Positions 35,059 through 40,068 of a DNA stretch of 40,068 bases are shown here, piece by piece. The translations under genes and the position numbers were made by a program. The DNA is from DATKZH01 sp964475955. GTDB taxonomy: Bacteria; Planctomycetota; Planctomycetia; Pirellulales; Thermoguttaceae. The DNA lies in contig CAYYZY010000056.1 in the NCBI GenBank assembly GCA_964475955.1, forward strand, positions 1 through 40,068, given 5' to 3'. The number at the start of each line of letters is the position of its first letter. Within the stretch, counting starts at the first letter, position 1. A model generated the notes under the pieces. That model worked only from the letters and a program-made list of their open reading frames with translations. It ran no database searches and had not been told where the DNA came from.

Positions 35059-38000
35059 GCCTGGGGAGCGACCCGCAGCAGTTGATCGTCTGGGCCCGGC
35101 CGGCCGACCACGAACTCGTCCAGGAGGTCGTCGACCAGATGGCGGCCGCGGCGGCCGATGCTGCAATGGCGCGAACGCCGGAGGTCTACACGGTCGATTC
35201 GATTACGGCCACCACGGCGATGCAAGTGATCGGCCAGGCGGTTCCCGAGGCCGAGCTTTCCGCCGGTGCCGAGCCGGACCAGTTCATTGCGATGGCCCGG
35301 GCGAAGGATCACGAGCTGATCCGCAAGACGTTGGAGAAGGTCGACGTGGAAACCGAGGACGACGCGATTCCGAAGGTCTACGCACTGGAAGGGATGGACT
35401 CGCGATACACGACTTACACGCTGCGTTTTCTGCGCGACGCCGTGCCTAACGCCAATTTCACGATCGGCGCCGATCCGCGGCAGTTGGTCGTTTGGGCCCG
35501 GCCCAAGGACCACGAGGAGATCGGCCGGCTCATCGAGGAGTTGACGAAGAAAGTCCCCGAGCTGACCCCTCGGGCGGTCGTCTACACGCTCAAGTCGATC
35601 AATCCGGAGAGCGCGATCGAGGTGCTCGAAGAGGTGGCGCCCGAGGCGAGTTTTACGTCGGACGAGGGCTCGCAGAAGCTGACGGCGGTCGCCCGGCCGG
35701 CCGACCACGAGATCATCGGGCGGATCCTCGAGGAGATCGACGTGGAGGAGCCGGCCGACGCGGCTTCCAGCGCGGTGGTCTATACGCTTGAGTCGATTAA
35801 GCCGGCCACTGCGATTTCGATTCTCGAAGACGCGGTGCCCGACGCCTCGTTTAACGAGGGCTCCGAGGCCAACCAGTTGATCGCCTGGGCGCGTCCGAAG
35901 GACCACGAGATCATCGACCGGGCACTGAAGCAGATCGACGTCGAGGGGCCGGCCGACAAGGTCGCCCGCCCGGTGGTCTACCCGCTGGAGAACATGGAGG
36001 CGCGGCGGGCTTACTATGCGCTGTCGTTCCTCCGCGATGCGGTGCCCGACGCCGAGTTGACGCTGAGCGCCGACGGTAGCCGCCTGATCGCGTTCGCCAC
36101 GCCGAAGGACCACGAGTTGCTGGACGAGCTGATACGGCAGGTCAACGAGGAGCCGCCCGAGTTGGCCCGACGGGCGCAAGTCTACGACCTGGAGGTGATC
36201 ACGGCCACCGAGGCGATGGGGCTGTTGCGCGACGTGGTGCCCATGGCCGAACTCGACGCGGGCGGGGAGCCGAGCCAGTTGGTCGCCTGGGCGAGGCAGT
36301 CGGAGCACGAGAAGATCGCCCAGATCCTCGAGACGATCGACAGGGAAGCGCCCAGCGAGACCGCCTCGAGGGTCCGCATCTACACGCTGGAAGGGCTCAG
36401 TTCCCGCAGCGCGATCTACGCCACGCGGTTCCTCGCCCGCGCCGTTCCCGACGCGGAATTCAGCCCCGGCGCCGAGGAGACGCAGATCGTGGCCTGGGCG
36501 CGCCCCAAGGATCACGAGCTGATCGGCAAGCTGGTCGAACAACTCGTCGAAGAGCCGCCTGCCCTGGTTCGCAAGGCGGTTGCCTACGACTTGAAGTACG
36601 CCACGGCCACCAGCGCCATCTCAGCGCTGCGGACCGCGGTGCCCGACGCCTCGCTCACGCCGGGCGCCAACGAGAATCAGTTGGTCGCCTACGCCCGGGC
36701 CTCCGAGCACGAGAAGATCGACGAGATTCTCAAGGAGCTCGACCGCGAGCCGGCGGCCGAGACGGAGCCCCGCGCCATGGTTTATTCGCTTGAGGCAGCC
36801 GACGCCGCCGAGGCGATGCGGGTCCTGCGAACCGCGGTCCCGCAAGCCCGGCTCAGCATCGGCGCCGAGCCGCACCAGTTGATCGCGTGGGCCCGGCCGG
36901 CCGACCACGAGATCATCGACCAGATCGTCGAGAAGATGGTCGAGCGCGGTCCCACCGAACTGGCCCCGAAGGTGGTCGTCTACACCCTGGAATCGACCGA
37001 CGCCCGCAACGCCATCCAGTTCCTCACCGCCGCGGTGCCCGACGCCGAGTTCTCCGTGGGCCGCGACCCGCACCGCCTGGTCGCGTGGGCCCGGCCCCGG
37101 GATCACGAGGTGATCGAACGGGCCATCGAGGCCATGTCGCGCGAAGAGCCCGAGGAGACCGCGCCGCGCGTGGTCGTCTACACGCTGAAGACGGTCGACG
37201 CGACCCGGGCGGTGGAGATTCTCCAGGACGCGGTGCCCGACGCCCAGTTGACCGTCGGCACCGACGCCCGCCAGCTCATCGCCTGGGCGCGGCCGGCCGA
37301 CCACGAGATCATCGCCGACGCGGTGAAGAAGATGTCGGAAGAGGAGCCGACCGCGACCCGCCCCCGCGTGGTCGTCTACGACGTCGAGGCCACCGGGGCC
37401 GAAAACGCCATCCAACTGCTCCGGGCCGCCGTTCCCGAGGCCGAACTGGGCGAAGGAAGCGACCCGGGCAAGCTGGTCGCCTGGGCGCGTCCCGAAGACC
37501 ACGCGGTGATCGAGGAGGCCGTCGAGCAGTTCGAGGCCGATAGCTGGCTGGAGGGCAAACGGATCATCTCCGTCTACCCCGTGAAGGCCGGCGACGCGGA
37601 GTCGCTCGTCCAGGTGCTCGAGCCCGAAATGGAGGACCACGCCCGGTTCGTCGTCGACGCGGAGCGGAACAGCCTCATCGTGTGGGCCGACGCCAAGCAC
37701 CACGAGGCGATCGACAAGACGATCCAGGAATTCATCGAGGGGCTCGAAGGGAGCCAGGAGATGGTTTCCCGGGTGTACCGTTTCGAGCTGGCCGATCCGT
37801 CGGCCGTCCTCAGCGTGCTGCAAACGCTGGTCCCCTCGGCCCGGCTTGCGCTCGATCCGAACACGCAGAGCATCGTCGCCGGCGCGCTGCCGGAAGACCA
37901 CGCCAAGATCGAGGCCACCATCAAGGAGATGGAGCAGGAGGACGCCAAGGGCCAACGGCCCATCCTGCGCATGCACCGGGTGACGACCGGCGACGCGGCC

Positions 38001-40068
38001 GACGTCTATCGCTCGCTCACGATGCTCTTCCGGCGCGACCCGACGGTCGACCTGGCCCTCGACTCGGCCAGCGAGGCGGTCGTCGCCGTGGCGTCGCCCC
38101 TGAAGCACCGGCGGATCGAGGAACTCATCGAGGAGGTGGAGAAGGGCATCCTCCTCGATTCGGCCAACGTGCTCGAACTCTACTCGCTGAAGAACGTCGA
38201 CACCAGCGCCGCGATGGAGATCCTCGACACGCTGCTCGAAAAGCGCGGGGCCACGGCCGACCTCTCCGTCGACTCGCGGAGCAACCAGCTCGTGGCCGTC
38301 GCCCGGCCCGACTACCACGAACTGATCCGCGAGACCCTCGAACAGCTCCGCCGCGACGAGCCCGAGCTGGAGATCTACGACCTCAAGTACGTCGACCCGT
38401 ACTCCGCGGAGACGGCGATCGCCGACGAGTTCGAGCAGGAGGGCTTCTACAGCGCCCCCCAGGCCGACATCGACCCGGTCACGCAACAACTCTTCGTGCG
38501 CGCCACCGAGGAGCAGCACGAGCGGATCCGCGAACTGCTGATCAAGATGGGCGAAACGCGGCTGAAACTGCTCGGTGATCGCAGCGCCGAATCGATGCGA
38601 GTCATCCCCTTCCAGGGCGACCTCCAGTCGGCGATCGAGGAGATCCAGCGCGTGTGGCCGAAACTGCGCGACAACCAGATCCGCATCGTCACGCCGTCGA
38701 CCGTCCTGCCCCCCGCCGAAGCCAAACCGGCCGAAGCGAAGCCGGCGGAAGCTCGGCCTGAAAAGACGCCCCCCGCCGAAGCCCAGCCCGCCGAGGTCGC
38801 GCCGAAGGAGGCACCGCCGACCAAGCCGAAGCCCGAGCCGGTCGAGACGAAACCCGCGGAAGCGGCCCCGAAGGAAATGCCGGCGGCCGAAGCCAAACCG
38901 GCCGAAGCCAAGGCGGAGCCGACACCCGAGGAAACGTCGCCCCCGGAGGCCAAACCCGCCGAAGCCGAAGCGAAGGAAACGCCCGCCGCCAAGGCCGAAC
39001 CGGCCGAGCCCAAACCCAAGCCGACGGCCAAACCGGCCGAGGAGAAGCCCGCTGAAGCGGCCCCGAAAGAGACGCCCGCCGCGGAGGCCAAGGCGGCCGA
39101 GGCTGCGCCCGAGGAATCGCCCGATCCGGAGGCCAAGCCTGCGGAAGCCAAGCCCGAGCCGGCAGTCAAACCCGACGACGCCAAGCAGGCACCCGCCGAA
39201 CCCGCGCCCACGGAGGCCACCTACACGCTCGAGTCGGTCACGGTCGCCGAGGCAATCGAGGCGCTCAGGGAGAAATTCTCCGGGGCGGAGTTCGCGGGCG
39301 GCGAGGAGCCGAACCAGCTCGTCGTCGTTGCGAAGCCCGACGATCACGCGTCGATCGAGAAGGCGCTGGAAGCGATGGCCGAGGACCAGTCAGCCGAAAA
39401 AGCCCAAGAGGCCCCGCCTGCGAAAGAGCCGGCCGAGAAGCCGTCGGAATCGGCGCCCAAGGAGACCCCGCCGGCCGAGAAGCCCGCGGAAAAGTCGGCC
39501 GAGAAGCCCGCGGAAAAGTCGGCCGAGAAGCCCGCGGCGAAGGGGGCATCGCCATCCGAGACACCGGCGGAAGGTCCCGCCGAGGCGAAGGCGGGCGATT
39601 CGGCGATGAACGATCCCTGGCGCGTCTTCGAGCAGATCGAGATGCTGGGAAGCCCCGCGCCGCAGGCCCCCAGCGGTCCGCCGCCGAAGCAGGCGTCGCC
39701 CCCCCCCGCCGAACCGAAGACCGCAGCCGAAGCGTCGCCCGAAAAGCCGGCCGCGGGCGAGAGGCCGGCCGAGCCGCCGCCGATCTACATCGTGCCGGGC
39801 GATGGGAGCGTAACGGTCGTCTCCGACGACCCCGAGGCCCTCGAACAGTTCGAGCAACTCCTGCGGACGCTACTCCCCTCGACCATCAACACGGTCGGCC
39901 GGAACATCAGCGTCTTCGAGCTAGAACATACCAGTGCGCCCGCGGTGGCCGAAAAGCTCGAAGATCTGCTCAGCGCCAGCCCGTACGGCTACGGCCGCAG
40001 GACCGGCTCGGTTTCGATCGTGGCCGACGAGCGGATGAACACGATCCTCGTCCAGGGGAGCCGGATCG
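35059..40068 (+). CDS. Giant secretin-domain protein, segment 3 of 3: further Secretin_N-like repeats, PAEK linkers and a canonical Secretin_N domain (runs off window)
   Basis: The frame (first full codon 35061) is open to the window edge. It begins inside a type-3 unit (LGSDPQQLIVWARPADHE) and carries about 18 more repeats to about 38700. The later ones are more divergent (VYRFELADPSAVLSVLQTL; LELYSLKNVDTSAAMEIL) and closer to ordinary planctomycete secretin-N proteins. A PAEK linker follows (38705-39215), then one isolated unit (ATYTLESVTVAEAIEAL, 39214-39390), a second PAEK linker with KSAEKPAEKSAEKPA, a short NDPWRVFEQIEMLG motif (39607-39648) and another Pro-rich linker. The last visible domain (VFELEHTSAPAVAEKLEDLL, then VSIVADERMNTILVQGS) is a textbook Secretin_N. 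More of it, and possibly a Secretin pore, lies beyond the window. Confidence 0.9.
38705..39215 (+). repeat. PAEK low-complexity linker in the C-terminal half
   Basis: About 170 residues are built from PAEAKPAE, APKE and EEKPAE units, the same composition as the N-terminal linker of segment 1 but much less regular at DNA level. It separates the long domain array from an isolated Secretin_N-like unit. A shorter stretch of the same type is at about 39390-39600. Confidence 0.75.

Larger units (their letters stand above)
26152..38700 (+). repeat. Tandem array of about 62 Secretin_N-like domains
   Basis: By eye I count about 44 complete units before the second gap and about 18 after it, each 175-240 bp. 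Two longer periodicities are visible. Units with a QRKRFE-type variant recur with the GTC codon before ACGCC at 27028, 28816 and 31030, so blocks of 9 and 11 domains were duplicated. A four-domain block recurs from 31825. Conserved positions are the VY/FH start, VP-A before the second strand, the NxL(V/I)xxA strand and the DHExI helix start. Confidence 0.85.

Noticed and set aside
24739..35085. Apparent frameshifts of the giant gene at both N runs, suggesting a pseudogene
   Set aside because: The N runs are 100-base placeholders of unknown true length. Repeat phase and frame arithmetic fit an intact gene.
26152..38700. CRISPR array
   Set aside because: Repeats are protein-coding, divergent, 175-240 bp in period and without unique spacers.
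24715..39347. Long minus-strand open frames across the giant gene (for example 24715-28182, 28219-30714, 30868-33549, 36621-39347)
   Set aside because: They mirror the GC-rich repeat codons of the plus strand, show Arg/Leu/Gly-rich monotonous translations and carry no domain, while the plus strand has coherent repeats.

Overview
The window looks like a metagenome-assembled, GC-rich chromosome segment from a planctomycete, probably near Pirellulales. This rests on gene content, not on a search. Supporting features are a DUF1559 prepilin-like protein, a CRTAC1-type FG-GAP/ASPIC-UnbV protein, heptamer GGATGAA arrays between genes, and Pro/Ala/Glu/Lys-rich secretin-domain proteins. Two runs of exactly 100 N (25102-25201 and 34959-35058) are scaffold gaps.

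Left edge (1-800): the N-terminal part of a tyrosine integrase, on the minus strand, lies just beyond the 3' end of a tRNA-Pro(CGG). This is the usual geometry of an integrated island, whose body would lie to the left of the window. From 1350 to 6837 come a secreted FG-GAP/ASPIC-UnbV protein and a membrane-anchored TPR protein (minus strand), then a DUF1559 prepilin-like protein and a small lipoprotein (plus strand). The prepilin gene has a good promoter with a 17-bp tandem direct repeat against its -35 box.

The middle (7121-15847, plus strand) is a pyruvate dehydrogenase cluster: aceE, a short M50 membrane protease, the E2 acyltransferase and dihydrolipoamide dehydrogenase. Palindromic and heptamer repeats fill the spacers. 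An L-fucose/arabinose-isomerase-like gene follows. The minus-strand block 15903-24361 holds a small membrane protein, then (in transcription order) dinG-like helicase, hisF, pilT, a membrane-anchored GspE/PilB-like protein with ruined nucleotide-binding motifs, and a CvpA-like protein.

The right 15 kb is one giant gene that starts at about 24666 and runs off the window. It encodes a signal peptide, a PAEK-rich linker, a helical segment, an N0/STN-like domain and then about 60 tandem copies of a roughly 60-80 residue Secretin_N-like domain. Part of this array has a four-domain higher-order repeat of about 800 bp. More PAEK linkers and a more canonical Secretin_N domain follow at the right edge. 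The N gaps sit exactly at 55-nt perfect duplications inside this repeat, so the real gene is longer than shown. A prepilin-like protein, an intact PilT, a pseudo-GspE and a giant secretin-domain protein within 35 kb suggest an unusual type II secretion/type IV pilus-like apparatus. That link is inference.
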